This document shows positions 17,059 to 24,721 of a stretch of 64,000 nt of DNA, piece after piece; positions within the stretch are counted from its first letter, which is position 1; the number at the start of each line of letters is the position of its first letter. The notes under the pieces were generated by a model. The model made no database searches. It was not told the DNA's origin and worked only from the letters and a program-made list of their open reading frames with translations. Origin of the DNA: Bradyrhizobium algeriense (GTDB lineage: Bacteria; Pseudomonadota; Alphaproteobacteria; Rhizobiales; Xanthobacteraceae); the NCBI RefSeq assembly GCF_036924595.1, contig NZ_JAZHRV010000001.1:5208001-5272000 (forward strand), read 5' to 3'. The position numbers and the translations under genes are program-made.

Positions 17059-17258
17059 CCGGCCGCTCGTCCCTTGCGACTGCGGGCGAGGTTGCCGCGC
17101 CAGCGGTATTTGCCGAACGCCCCGCCAACTTCCTGCTGCCTTCGCAGCCGGATCATCAAGCGGAGCGCCTGTTCCACCGTCTGCTTCTTGGTTTGCTGTC
17201 CGGAGGCTTTTTGCGCTTCCGCCATCAGCGCGTCGTCGATCTCGATATTGGTGCGCAT
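17055..17258 (-). CDS. vapB: VapB-family antitoxin
   Basis: A 67-aa protein from MRTNIEIDDALMAEAQKASG. The first 40 residues form a ribbon-helix-helix type DNA-binding domain (TNIEID strand, then helices), and the C-terminal part with FGKYRWRGNLARSRKG is the toxin-wrapping tail, matching VapB proteins of the Psk/DUF2191 type. I place the start at 17258 rather than 17312, because the upstream 18 codons cover the operator. It is followed immediately by vapC with a 4-bp overlap. VapB should neutralise VapC and repress the operon together with it. Confidence 0.88.
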   Translation of the reverse strand: MRTNIEIDDALMAEAQKASGQQTKKQTVEQALRLMIRLRRQQEVGGAFGKYRWRGNLARSRKGRAAG

Positions 17259-17276
17259 GGCCAGCGCTCCGTCGCT

Positions 17277-17306
17277 ATGTGTATAGACCGATACTACTAT
17301 ACACAT
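17277..17306. promoter_or_regulatory. vapBC operator palindrome
   Basis: ATGTGTATAG (17277-17286) and CTATACACAT (17297-17306) are exact inverse complements separated by 10 bp. The element lies 19 bp upstream of the vapB start, where a ribbon-helix-helix antitoxin would bind. The AT-rich arms may also contain the promoter. Confidence 0.75.
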
Positions 17307-17379
17307 CAGCACGCCACAATAGGCGCGGCATTAAGGCGTTTGGGTTTCGTTGCGCTCTCGTACGAAATGGCTTCAGCCC

Positions 17380-17463
17380 GTAGGATGGGTGGAGCGCAGC
17401 GATACCCATCGAATGCGATGTAGAACAGTGATGGGTTTCGCTTCGCTCTACCCATCCTACGAG
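17380..17463. repeat. Palindromic intergenic repeat, family A copy 2
   Basis: The same element as 12527-12610, in the same orientation: GTAGGATGGGT at 17380-17390 and ACCCATCCTAC at 17450-17460. A half-copy (TTTCGTTGCGCTCTCGTACG) sits just before it at about 17345. It abuts the 3' end of the dioxygenase gene. Confidence 0.85.
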
Positions 17464-17465
17464 AG

Positions 17466-18419
17466 CTACCCAATCGGCTTCAGCCCCGCCTCGATCGCCG
17501 CCCTTCGCGGCTCCAAAAACGGCGGCAGCGCCAGCTTTTCGCCCAGCGTCTCCATCGGCTCATCCGTCGCAAACCCGGGTCCATCCGTCGCGATCTCGAA
17601 CAAGATGCCGTTGGGCTCGCGGAAATAGAGGCTGCGGAAATAGAAGCGGTCGATCTCGCCGCTGTTGGGAATGCGAAGCTCGTTCAGGCGCTGCGTCCAG
17701 GCGTGATACTGCGCCTCGTCGGGGGTGCGGAACGCGACGTGGTGGACGCCGCCGGCGCCTTGCCGCGCGACAGGCGATTCCTTGTCTTCGAGCACGTGCA
17801 GTTCGGCGGCGGGGCTACTCTGTCCCTTTGCCTCGCCCATCTCGAACACATGAATCTCCGCACCGTGGGCGGCATAGTCGCGCACGCGGCGCATGTTCAT
17901 CACGTCCGTCAGCACGAACGCAGTCCGCGACAATTCGTGCACGGTCAGCACGATCGGACCGAGGCCGCGGATCTGGTGCTCTATCGGCACCGGACTGCGC
18001 TCCCACGGCGAGGCCGTGCCCTTGCCGCCATCGTCGACCAGCACCAGGCGCTGGCCCTCGCCGTCCTCGAACGGCAGCGTCAGCCGGCCGTCGACCTCGA
18101 CGATATCGCGTGCCACAGCGCCGGCTGTCTTGAGGCGATCCCGCCAGTAGCCGAGGGTGTTTTCGCCCGCGACGCGCAGGCCGGTGCGCGAGATCGAATT
18201 GGTTCCGCGCCGCTCGGGGGCAGCCGGGAAATCGAAGAAGGTGAGATCGGTGCCGGGATTGGCTTTGCCGTCGGCGTAGAACAGGTGGTACGCGCTGACG
18301 TCATCCTGGTTGACGGTCTTTTTCACCAGCCGCATGCCCAGCAGGCCGGTGTAAAAGGCCAGATTATCCCGCGGCTTCGCCGAGATCGCGGTCAGATGAT
18401 GAATTCCGCCTAGCTGCAT
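17466..18419 (-). CDS. Ring-cleaving dioxygenase, VOC/glyoxalase superfamily
   Basis: A 317-aa protein made of two vicinal-oxygen-chelate modules. Metal ligands are visible: His in GGIHHLT at the N-terminus (about 6-7), His in GGVHHVAFR at about 223, and Glu in [13 protein letters not shown] at about 273. This is the pattern of the LinE/PcpA/MhqO group, Fe(II) enzymes that open hydroquinone-type rings and protect against quinones. The cytoplasmic role is probably hydroquinone detoxification or aromatic catabolism. It is divergent from an enoyl-CoA hydratase with a 130-bp gap. I see no linked hydroquinone-sensing MarR gene. Confidence 0.88.
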   Translation of the reverse strand: MQLGGIHHLTAISAKPRDNLAFYTGLLGMRLVKKTVNQDDVSAYHLFYADGKANPGTDLTFFDFPAAPERRGTNSISRTGLRVAGENTLGYWRDRLKTAGAVARDIVEVDGRLTLPFEDGEGQRLVLVDDGGKGTASPWERSPVPIEHQIRGLGPIVLTVHELSRTAFVLTDVMNMRRVRDYAAHGAEIHVFEMGEAKGQSSPAAELHVLEDKESPVARQGAGGVHHVAFRTPDEAQYHAWTQRLNELRIPNSGEIDRFYFRSLYFREPNGILFEIATDGPGFATDEPMETLGEKLALPPFLEPRRAAIEAGLKPIG

Positions 18420-18550
18420 TGCGTCATCCTACTGGTCACATCCATGGGAAAAATCCGCCGGGACAGTTTGGTCCCTTGCCGGATCATGTAGGATATGGCC
18501 GGATGATTGACCAGCGGCACCGTTGCCGCCCGCGATCCAGGGACAAGTTC

Positions 18551-19315
18551 ATGACCGAACACCTCATTGTGTCGGATGAAGATGCGACGCGCGTCATCAA
18601 GCTGCGGCGGCCGGAGAAAAAGAACGCATTCACCCAGGACATGTATCGCGGGATGAGCGATGCGATCGACAAGGCGCAGAACAATCCCGACATCCGCTGC
18701 ATCATCATAACAGGCGGTTCGGGTGTGTTCACCGCCGGCAACGATCTCGAGGACTTTCTCAAAGAGAGCACCTCGAATACCGATGCGCCGCGCGAAGCCT
18801 CCAACGCCGTAAAACTGCTTTATTCGCTGGCGCACAACGTCAAGCCGATCATCGCCGCCGTCGACGGCGTCGCGATCGGCATCGGCACCACGATGCTGTT
18901 CCATTGCGACTATGTGCTCGCCAGCACGACGGCTACCTTCTCGACGCCGTTCATCAATCTCGGACTGGTGCCGGAAGGCGCATCCAGCCTGCTGATGCCG
19001 CGCACCATGGGCCACCAGCGCGCCTTCGCCATGCTGGTGATGGGGCGCAAGTTTTCCGCCGAGGAGGCGCGCGAGGCCGGCTTCGTCAATGTGGTGGTGG
19101 CGCCCGGACACACCGAAGCCGAGGCGCGCAAGGTGGCCCGCGAGATTTGCGCGTTGCCGGCGGAAGCGGTCGCGATCTCGCGGAAGCTGCTGAAGCTGCC
19201 GCCGGAGGACATGACGCGGCGGATCGACCAGGAGAGCCATCTGTTCGGCGAACGGATGCACTCAAAGGAAGCGGTGGCGGCGTTCCAGGCGTTCTTTACG
19301 CGGAAGAATGGGTAG
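18551..19315 (+). CDS. Enoyl-CoA hydratase/isomerase family protein
   Basis: A 254-aa crotonase-fold protein. The start at 18551 gives MTEHLIVSDEDATRVIKLRR; the longer frame from 18419 would overlap the divergent dioxygenase leader. Crotonase signatures are RPEKKNAFTQDM near residue 20, the oxyanion-hole segment FTAGNDLEDF at about 61, and AAVDGVAIGIGTTM at about 103. The catalytic position after the second oxyanion loop reads FINLGLVPEGASS, retaining the Glu typical of one of the two hydratase acids. The reaction is hydration or isomerisation of a 2-enoyl-CoA in fatty-acid or aromatic breakdown. The exact substrate is unknown. Confidence 0.9.
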   Translation: MTEHLIVSDEDATRVIKLRRPEKKNAFTQDMYRGMSDAIDKAQNNPDIRCIIITGGSGVFTAGNDLEDFLKESTSNTDAPREASNAVKLLYSLAHNVKPIIAAVDGVAIGIGTTMLFHCDYVLASTTATFSTPFINLGLVPEGASSLLMPRTMGHQRAFAMLVMGRKFSAEEAREAGFVNVVVAPGHTEAEARKVAREICALPAEAVAISRKLLKLPPEDMTRRIDQESHLFGERMHSKEAVAAFQAFFTRKNG

Positions 19316-19371
19316 GCTTCAAACACAACGAAACAGGCGTGTAACGAGCGAGTACCATGCATCACCCGGTG

Positions 19372-19671
19372 ATGAACAATACGAAGTGGAACGAGCTGCG
19401 GCTCGCGATGTACAATACCGACCCCACGCCGCGCTGGAGTACCCTTTGCCAAAATGGATATCGCTCGGCCCCCGACCGCGAGTGGTATTATCATTTTCGA
19501 GACGGCGGATATGAGGACATAGTTTACGTAGATATCCTTGCCGACGATCGCGAACATCGAGAGCGCATCAGAACGGCAATAAAACGAATCCATGTGCCCG
19601 GCGAAGAAACCGACGACGGATTCCGCATCTACGGATACGCCGAACGGGGACAAATGCTGGATTACCTGTGA
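19372..19671 (+). CDS. Small conserved protein, DUF6678-like
   Basis: A 99-aa soluble protein starting MNNTKWNELRLAMYN; 19357 is an alternative start five codons upstream. Features are an N-terminal NTKW segment, a central EWYYHFRDGGYEDIVYVDI strand pair, and HVPGEETDDGFRIYGY near the C-terminus. From memory this fits the DUF6678 family, whose function is unknown and which often looks like an immunity protein. I cannot confirm this without a profile search. It lies just downstream of the enoyl-CoA hydratase, without a toxin gene nearby. Confidence 0.6.
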   Translation: MNNTKWNELRLAMYNTDPTPRWSTLCQNGYRSAPDREWYYHFRDGGYEDIVYVDILADDREHRERIRTAIKRIHVPGEETDDGFRIYGYAERGQMLDYL

Positions 19672-19707
19672 CAGCATCAAGATCAACGACTTACCAGCAA
19701 GCAAGCA

Positions 19708-19785
19708 TAGCCCGGATGAGCGCAGCGACATCCGGGGTTTTCAACTCCCGCCCGTCCCGCATGTCGCTGCGCTCATGCGGGCTAC
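19708..19785. repeat. Palindromic intergenic repeat, family B
   Basis: AGCCCGGATGAGCGCAGCGA near 19709 is the inverse complement, with few mismatches, of TCGCTGCGCTCATGCGGGCT near 19764. It has the same general design as the 31258-31347 element (CCCGGATGGAGCGCAGCG...). Confidence 0.75.
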
Positions 19786-19798
19786 CTGCTCTCTCCAC

Positions 19799-19877
19799 CG
19801 TCATTGCGAGCGCAGCGAAGCAATCCATTCTTTCTTGACGCGGCGCGATGGATTGCTTCGCTGCGCTCGCAATGACG
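19799..19877. repeat. Perfect 30-bp inverted repeat
   Basis: The arm at 19799-19828 (begins CGTCATTGCGAGCGCAGCGA) is the exact inverse complement of 19848-19877, with a 19-bp loop. Non-coding, between the small DUF6678-like gene and the 5'-nucleotidase gene. The same sequence, interrupted, recurs at 59694-59785. Confidence 0.85.
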
Positions 19878-19906
19878 GAGACACACTGAGCTGCTATGTC
19901 AAAGCC

Positions 19907-21577
19907 ATGAAAGCTTTTCCTCGTCCTATCTCTGCACTCGCACTGCTCGCCACGGTCTGCGCGACGGCACCGGGCAAGGCCCAGACCCCCACCCCCGTCG
20001 ATCTGCGCATTCTCGCGATCAACGATTTTCACGGCTACCTGCGCCCGCCGCCGGGCGGGATCACGATTGCCGATCCCGAGGACAGAACAAAGAAAATCAC
20101 CGTCCCGGCCGGCGGCGCCGAACATATGGCGACGCTGGTCGGCCAGCTTCGCGAGGGGCACAGGAACACGATCTTCGTCGCGGCCGGCGACCTGATCGGC
20201 GCCAGCCCATTTTTGTCGGCGATGTTCCATGACGAGCCGACGATCGAGGCGCTGTCGATGATGGGGCTGGAGATTTCCTCGGTCGGCAACCACGAATTCG
20301 ACGAGGGCAAGGAGGAGCTCTTGCGCATGCAGCATGGCGGCTGCCACCCGGTCGACAAATGCCAGGGGCCGCATCCGTTCACGGGCGCAAAATTTCGTTA
20401 TCTCGCCGCCAGCACGTTCGAGAAGAGCAGCGGCAAGACCGTGTTTCCCCCTTACGAAATCCGCAGCTTCGACGGCATTCCGGTCGCCTTCATCGGCCTG
20501 ACCCTGAAGGGCACCCCGGGCCTCGTCTCGCCGGTCGGCATTGCGGACCTCGAATTCCGCGACGAAGCCAGTACGGTCAATGCGCTGATCCCGGAACTGA
20601 AGGCGCGCGGCGTCGAGGCCATCGTCGTGCTGATCCATGAGGGTGGATTGCCGACGGGCGACTACAATGAGTGCCCCGGCGTTTCGGGACCGATCGTCGA
20701 TATCGTCAAAAAATTCGATCACGCTGTGGACGTCGTGGTCTCCGGCCACACCCACCGCGCCTATGTCTGCGAGATCGACGGGCGGCTCGTCACCTCTGGC
20801 GACAAATACGGCACGCTCGTCACCGCGATCGATCTCAAGCTTGATCCGACGACGCGCGATGTCGTCAGCGCCAAAGCCGACAACACCATCGTGCGGTCAA
20901 CAACGCTTTCGAAGAATCTCGACCAGACCGCGCTGATCGAAGCCTATGACAGGGTCGCCGCCCCCATCGCCAACCGTCCGGCGGGTAGGCTAACGGAAAC
21001 GCTGTCGCGCACGCCAAAAAATACCGGCGAGAGCCCGCTCGGCGATATCATCGCTGACGCGCAGCTCGCCGCCACCCGTGCGGCCGCGAACGGCGGCGCG
21101 GTCATCGCCTTCACCAATCCCGGCGGCATCCGCACCGACATTACGCACAAGGAAACCGGCGCGGTGACCTATGGCGACCTGTTCGCCAGCCAGCCGTTCC
21201 GTAATCAACTGGTGACGATCACGCTGACCGGAAAACAGATCAAGGACATGCTGGAGCAGCAATGGCTCGATCCGAAACGGCCAAGAATCCTGCAGGTATC
21301 GAAGGGATTCGCCTATGCGTGGGACGGATCGAAGAGCGACGGCGAACGCGTGCTGCCTGAGCGGATATCGCTGAACGGGCAACCGGTCGATCCCGCCGCG
21401 AGCTATCGCGTCACCGTCAACAATTTCCTGTTCGTCGGCGGCGACGGTTTCACCGTGCTTACCCAGGGAACCGCGCCGCAGGTCGGCATCTACGACGTCG
21501 ACGCGCTGCATGCCTATTTTGGGGCGAACAGCCCGGTCGGCCCGACCGCCGCCGATCGCATTATCAGGATCAATTGA
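19907..21577 (+). CDS. Bifunctional metallophosphatase/5'-nucleotidase, exported
   Basis: A 556-aa protein with an N-terminal signal peptide (MKAFPRPISALALLATVCAT, Ala-rich cleavage near GKAQ at about 26). The N-terminal metallophosphatase domain has the usual metal motifs: NDFHGYL at about 42, GNHEFDEGK at about 127, VVLIHEGG at about 237 and VSGHTHRAY at about 280. The C-terminal 5'-nucleotidase substrate domain contains FTNPGGIRTDI at about 405 and the base-stacking region later. UshA-type enzymes hydrolyse periplasmic nucleotides and UDP-sugars for salvage. I place the start at 19907; the upstream frame runs back through repeats and is not real coding. Confidence 0.92.
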   Translation: MKAFPRPISALALLATVCATAPGKAQTPTPVDLRILAINDFHGYLRPPPGGITIADPEDRTKKITVPAGGAEHMATLVGQLREGHRNTIFVAAGDLIGASPFLSAMFHDEPTIEALSMMGLEISSVGNHEFDEGKEELLRMQHGGCHPVDKCQGPHPFTGAKFRYLAASTFEKSSGKTVFPPYEIRSFDGIPVAFIGLTLKGTPGLVSPVGIADLEFRDEASTVNALIPELKARGVEAIVVLIHEGGLPTGDYNECPGVSGPIVDIVKKFDHAVDVVVSGHTHRAYVCEIDGRLVTSGDKYGTLVTAIDLKLDPTTRDVVSAKADNTIVRSTTLSKNLDQTALIEAYDRVAAPIANRPAGRLTETLSRTPKNTGESPLGDIIADAQLAATRAAANGGAVIAFTNPGGIRTDITHKETGAVTYGDLFASQPFRNQLVTITLTGKQIKDMLEQQWLDPKRPRILQVSKGFAYAWDGSKSDGERVLPERISLNGQPVDPAASYRVTVNNFLFVGGDGFTVLTQGTAPQVGIYDVDALHAYFGANSPVGPTAADRIIRIN

Positions 21578-21666
21578 GCCTGACGCCGTGGGCCTTTCCG
21601 AGCGGCCGCTAACCGCCTAGATTAGCCGATCCCTCGCCGGCGCGCGCCTCAACGCCAGGATTTTGC

Positions 21667-22593
21667 ATGACGCTGCTTCTGACGCATACCGCCTGTCTCG
21701 ACCATGTCACGCCCCCCGGGCATCCGGAACGTCCCGACCGGTTGCGCGCGGTGGCGGAGGTGCTGGGTGAAGAGCGCTTCAAGCCGCTCACGCGCAGCGA
21801 GGCGCCGGAAGGCAATCTCGATTCCGTCACGCTGTGTCACGGCGAGCATTATGTCGGCGAGCTCCGGCATATCGCCCCGCAGAGCGGCATGATCTATATC
21901 GACGGCGACACCTCGATGTCGCCGGGCACCTGGGAAGCTGTCATGCGCGGCGTCGGCGGCGCGGTGGCGGCGACGGATGCGGTGATGTCCGGCGCCCACC
22001 CGAATGCCTTCGTCGCGGTGCGGCCGCCCGGCCATCATGCCGAGGTCTCGAAGCCGATGGGCTTCTGCTTCTTCGACAATGTCGCCATCGCCGCCCGCCA
22101 CGCCCAGCGCAAATACGGCATAGGCCGCGCGGCGATCGTCGATTTCGACGTCCATCACGGCAACGGCACGCAGGATATCTTCTGGCACGATCCGACTGTG
22201 ATGTATTGCTCGACGCATCAGATGCCGCTGTTTCCGGGCACCGGCGCCAGCGGCGAGCGCGGCGAGCATGACACCATCGTCAATGCGCCGCTGGCTTCCG
22301 AAGACGGCAGCGCCAAGTTCCGCGCCGCGTTCGAAAACCTGATCCTGCCGCAATTGCAGAAGTTCGCGCCGGAATTGATCATCATCTCCGCCGGCTTCGA
22401 CGCGCATCACCGCGATCCGCTGGCCTCGATCAACCTGAAGGCCGATGATTTCGGCTGGGTCACGCGCAAGCTGATGGACCAGGCCGAAGCAAGCGCAGGT
22501 GGCCGCCTTGTCTCGGTGCTGGAGGGCGGCTACGACCTGCAGGGGCTGAAAGAGTCGGTTGCGGCCCATGTCACCGCATTGATGGGGGCGTAA
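21667..22593 (+). CDS. Histone deacetylase-family amidohydrolase
   Basis: A 308-aa zinc hydrolase of the HDAC/acetoin-utilisation/acetylpolyamine amidohydrolase family. The motifs are in order: HPERPDRLR at about 19, RPPGHHAE at about 121 (the catalytic His pair), GFCFFDNVAIAA at about 134, DFDVHHGNGTQD at about 160 (zinc Asp and His), and SAGFDAHHRDPL at about 244 (second zinc Asp). The active site is therefore complete. It removes acyl groups from polyamines or protein lysines in the cytoplasm. It is upstream of xseB, an arrangement I recall as common in Bradyrhizobium-type genomes. Confidence 0.92.
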   Translation: MTLLLTHTACLDHVTPPGHPERPDRLRAVAEVLGEERFKPLTRSEAPEGNLDSVTLCHGEHYVGELRHIAPQSGMIYIDGDTSMSPGTWEAVMRGVGGAVAATDAVMSGAHPNAFVAVRPPGHHAEVSKPMGFCFFDNVAIAARHAQRKYGIGRAAIVDFDVHHGNGTQDIFWHDPTVMYCSTHQMPLFPGTGASGERGEHDTIVNAPLASEDGSAKFRAAFENLILPQLQKFAPELIIISAGFDAHHRDPLASINLKADDFGWVTRKLMDQAEASAGGRLVSVLEGGYDLQGLKESVAAHVTALMGA

Positions 22594-22645
22594 ATCCCCG
22601 CCACAATAGGCGCGCAAAAACCTTTGTTTTGACGCGTTTTCTTCA

Positions 22646-22677
22646 CGCGAACCGGTACCCACTTCGCTTGAAAACGC
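22646..22677. repeat. 32-bp interspersed repeat, copy 1
   Basis: CGCGAACCGGTACCCACTTC followed by GCTTGAAAACGC. It differs by one base from 42813-42844, where it lies upstream of corA on the opposite side. Here it is between the deacetylase and xseB genes. Confidence 0.8.
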
Positions 22678-22724
22678 TATAGTTTTGATTCTGCGCTCTT
22701 AGGGGGCGCATTCGGGAACTTGAT

Positions 22725-22976
22725 ATGGCCGAAAATACCCAAATGGACGTCAAAAAACTCTCCTTCGAGCGCGCGATCGAGGAGCTCGAATCGATCGTGA
22801 AGCGGCTGGAGGACGGCAAGGTGCCGCTCGAGGAATCGGTCGCGATCTATGAGCGTGGCGAGGCGCTGAAGCGCCGCTGCGAAGAATTGCTGCGGCAGGC
22901 CGAGGCCCGCGTGGACAAGATCACCACCGATGCCAACGGCCAGGTCACCGGGACCGAGCCGCTCGACGTGCAGTGA
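22725..22976 (+). CDS. xseB: Exodeoxyribonuclease VII small subunit
   Basis: An 83-aa helical protein with the XseB signature: LSFERAIEELESIVKRLEDG at about 12-31, VPLEESVAIYERGEALKRRC at about 33, then the CEELLRQAEARVDKI helix. It pairs with XseA to degrade single-stranded DNA from either end into oligonucleotides. xseA is not in this window, which is normal in many alphaproteobacteria. Its start is preceded by a modest purine stretch. Confidence 0.95.
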   Translation: MAENTQMDVKKLSFERAIEELESIVKRLEDGKVPLEESVAIYERGEALKRRCEELLRQAEARVDKITTDANGQVTGTEPLDVQ

Positions 22977-23095
22977 TCCCGGACGGCCGCAATATCGACC
23001 TCATCAGTCTCCGCCTGGCAGCCGATTTAGTAGCCGATTTAGTTCCTGGCGCCCTGCCCAGCCTGTTATAGTCGGCCACCACCCGGGGACAGTAC

Positions 23096-24391
23096 GTGCG
23101 CGTCCAGCACCGCCATATCATCTATATTCAGGGCTACGATCCGCGCGGGCTGGCGCAATATTACCGCATGTTCCGGACCGAACTGCGCAAGTTCGGCCGG
23201 CTTTACCAGCTCCAGGCCACCATCAGCCGGCCCAAGGTCGCAGCCGACGACGAGATCGCGTCCTGGACCATCGATACCAAGGCGGAGGACTGGCAGACCC
23301 GCACGGCCTACGATTTCCTCCGGTTCGAGGATTTCATCCAGCAGGATCTGGCGTCGCCGATCTGGCGCACGGTGTTGAGCGCGGTGTGGATCTACTGGCG
23401 GCTGGTCTTCGCCGGCACCATCGCCCGCTTCGGCAAGGCGAACTGGCGTTTTGCGACCTTCATCACCTACCCGCATCTGCTGCTGCTGCTCGAAGCTGCG
23501 TGTGCCGCCGCCATCGCCTTCGTTTTCGAGAAGGGCCTGAACGCCATCGGCATTCCTGACGCGTTCAGTATCGCCATCGCAACCGCCATCTTCGTGGCGC
23601 TGCTCGGGACCGTGCTGAAATACACCGAGAACGCCACTTACGTGCTCTATCTGCTGTGCGACACGATCTGGACCTGGGAGTTCTCGCACCGCGAGCGCCC
23701 GGAATGGGACCAGCGCATCGACCGCTTCGCGCAGCATCTGGTCAAGACAGCCAAAAGCACTGACGCCGAAGAAATCGTCATCGTCGGCCATAGCTCCGGA
23801 TCGTTCCTGTCGACGGAAATGCTGGCGCGCGCGCTGAAGCTCGACCCCGCGCTCGGCCGTCACGGTCCGCGGATCGTGCTGCTGACGCTCGGCGGCAACT
23901 TCCCGATCGTCGGCTATCACGCCGTGTCGAAAGAATTCCGCGACCATCTGCGGCAGCTCGCGATCGAGCCGTCGATCGACTGGATCGACTGTCAGGCCCG
24001 CAAGGACGTGATGAATTTCTACCAGTTCGATCCGATCACGAGCCACGGCATCGACGTCGGCGCCGCCAGGCGCAACCCGAAGATCGTGCCGGTCCGCTTC
24101 CGCGACATCATCCGGCCCGAGCACTACGAAAAATTTCGCTGGCAGTTCTTCCGCGTGCATTTCCAGTTCGTGATGGCCAACGAACTGCCCAACGCCTACG
24201 ACTTCTTCATGATCGTCTGCGGACCGGTCCCGCTCAGCGCGCGCGTGGCCGTCCCCGACGCCGCGCTTGATGTGGCCACCGGCGATTCTGGCGTGCGCAA
24301 CCGGGCCTGGAAAAGCATCGAAGCGGCCACGACGGCCGCAAGTGCCGCCGATTTGAGCAAATTGGAACCATCTGCCCGCCGCAGCGGTTGA
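23096..24391 (+). CDS. Membrane-embedded alpha/beta-hydrolase-like protein
   Basis: A 431-aa protein read from GTG 23096. After an N-terminal segment with IIYIQGYDPRGLAQYYRMFR (the GYDP strand-loop often seen in lipase-like folds) there are two membrane segments, about residues 125-150 (PHLLLLLEAACAAAIAFVFE) and 160-185. The C-terminal half contains a nucleophile elbow EIVIVGHSSGSFLS, with Ser at about 235. No clear oxyanion or lid domain can be named. I do not know a family function; an inner-membrane lipase/esterase of cytoplasmic orientation is the best guess. It stands between xseB and dxs without shared promoters. Confidence 0.65.
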   Translation: MRVQHRHIIYIQGYDPRGLAQYYRMFRTELRKFGRLYQLQATISRPKVAADDEIASWTIDTKAEDWQTRTAYDFLRFEDFIQQDLASPIWRTVLSAVWIYWRLVFAGTIARFGKANWRFATFITYPHLLLLLEAACAAAIAFVFEKGLNAIGIPDAFSIAIATAIFVALLGTVLKYTENATYVLYLLCDTIWTWEFSHRERPEWDQRIDRFAQHLVKTAKSTDAEEIVIVGHSSGSFLSTEMLARALKLDPALGRHGPRIVLLTLGGNFPIVGYHAVSKEFRDHLRQLAIEPSIDWIDCQARKDVMNFYQFDPITSHGIDVGAARRNPKIVPVRFRDIIRPEHYEKFRWQFFRVHFQFVMANELPNAYDFFMIVCGPVPLSARVAVPDAALDVATGDSGVRNRAWKSIEAATTAASAADLSKLEPSARRSG

Positions 24392-24721
24392 AAAACCGAG
24401 TTTTTCCGGCCCGCGCCAGGGAACCGAATCGGCGCTGCGGGTTGGCTTTGGCGGCAGCTTTGGTGTAAAGGTTGCGGTTCTATGGGCTGGGGAGAGCGCC
24501 TGCCGGGCGACTTTCGACGGCAGCAAGCGCTTGAAATAGCTAAAGAAACTGAACCGGGAAGGGTTTCGAAGCTACTAACGTGATGCATATCACATGGTTT
24601 AGGCCGGAGTGCATCTAGGCTTTCAAATCAGGTACCGGCCTGCCGAGATGGCACCGGGGTCTGGAATTTCACGGCGCGGTTAACGCGCTTCCCGTCTCGC
24701 GTCGGGCCGTTTCGCCCTGAC
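24392..24721. other. Long dxs leader region, no gene seen
   Basis: About 330 bp between the hydrolase-like gene and dxs. I see no coding frame. It contains a GTGA-N6-TCAC palindrome (listed separately) and small inverted repeats such as GGTACCGG/CCGAGATGGCACCGG near 24630-24655. No known riboswitch consensus is visible. Confidence 0.5.
24580..24593. promoter_or_regulatory. CRP/FNR-type palindrome upstream of dxs
   Basis: GTGATGCATATCAC: the halves GTGAT and ATCAC are inverse complements with a 4-bp centre, equal to the GTGA-N6-TCAC core bound by CRP/FNR-family regulators. It lies about 130 bp upstream of the dxs start. One short motif can occur by chance. Confidence 0.35.

Noticed and set aside
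12527..17463. CRISPR array, suggested by several short repeats near the defence genes
   Set aside because: The repeats are palindromic, of differing length and few in number, without regular spacers or cas genes.
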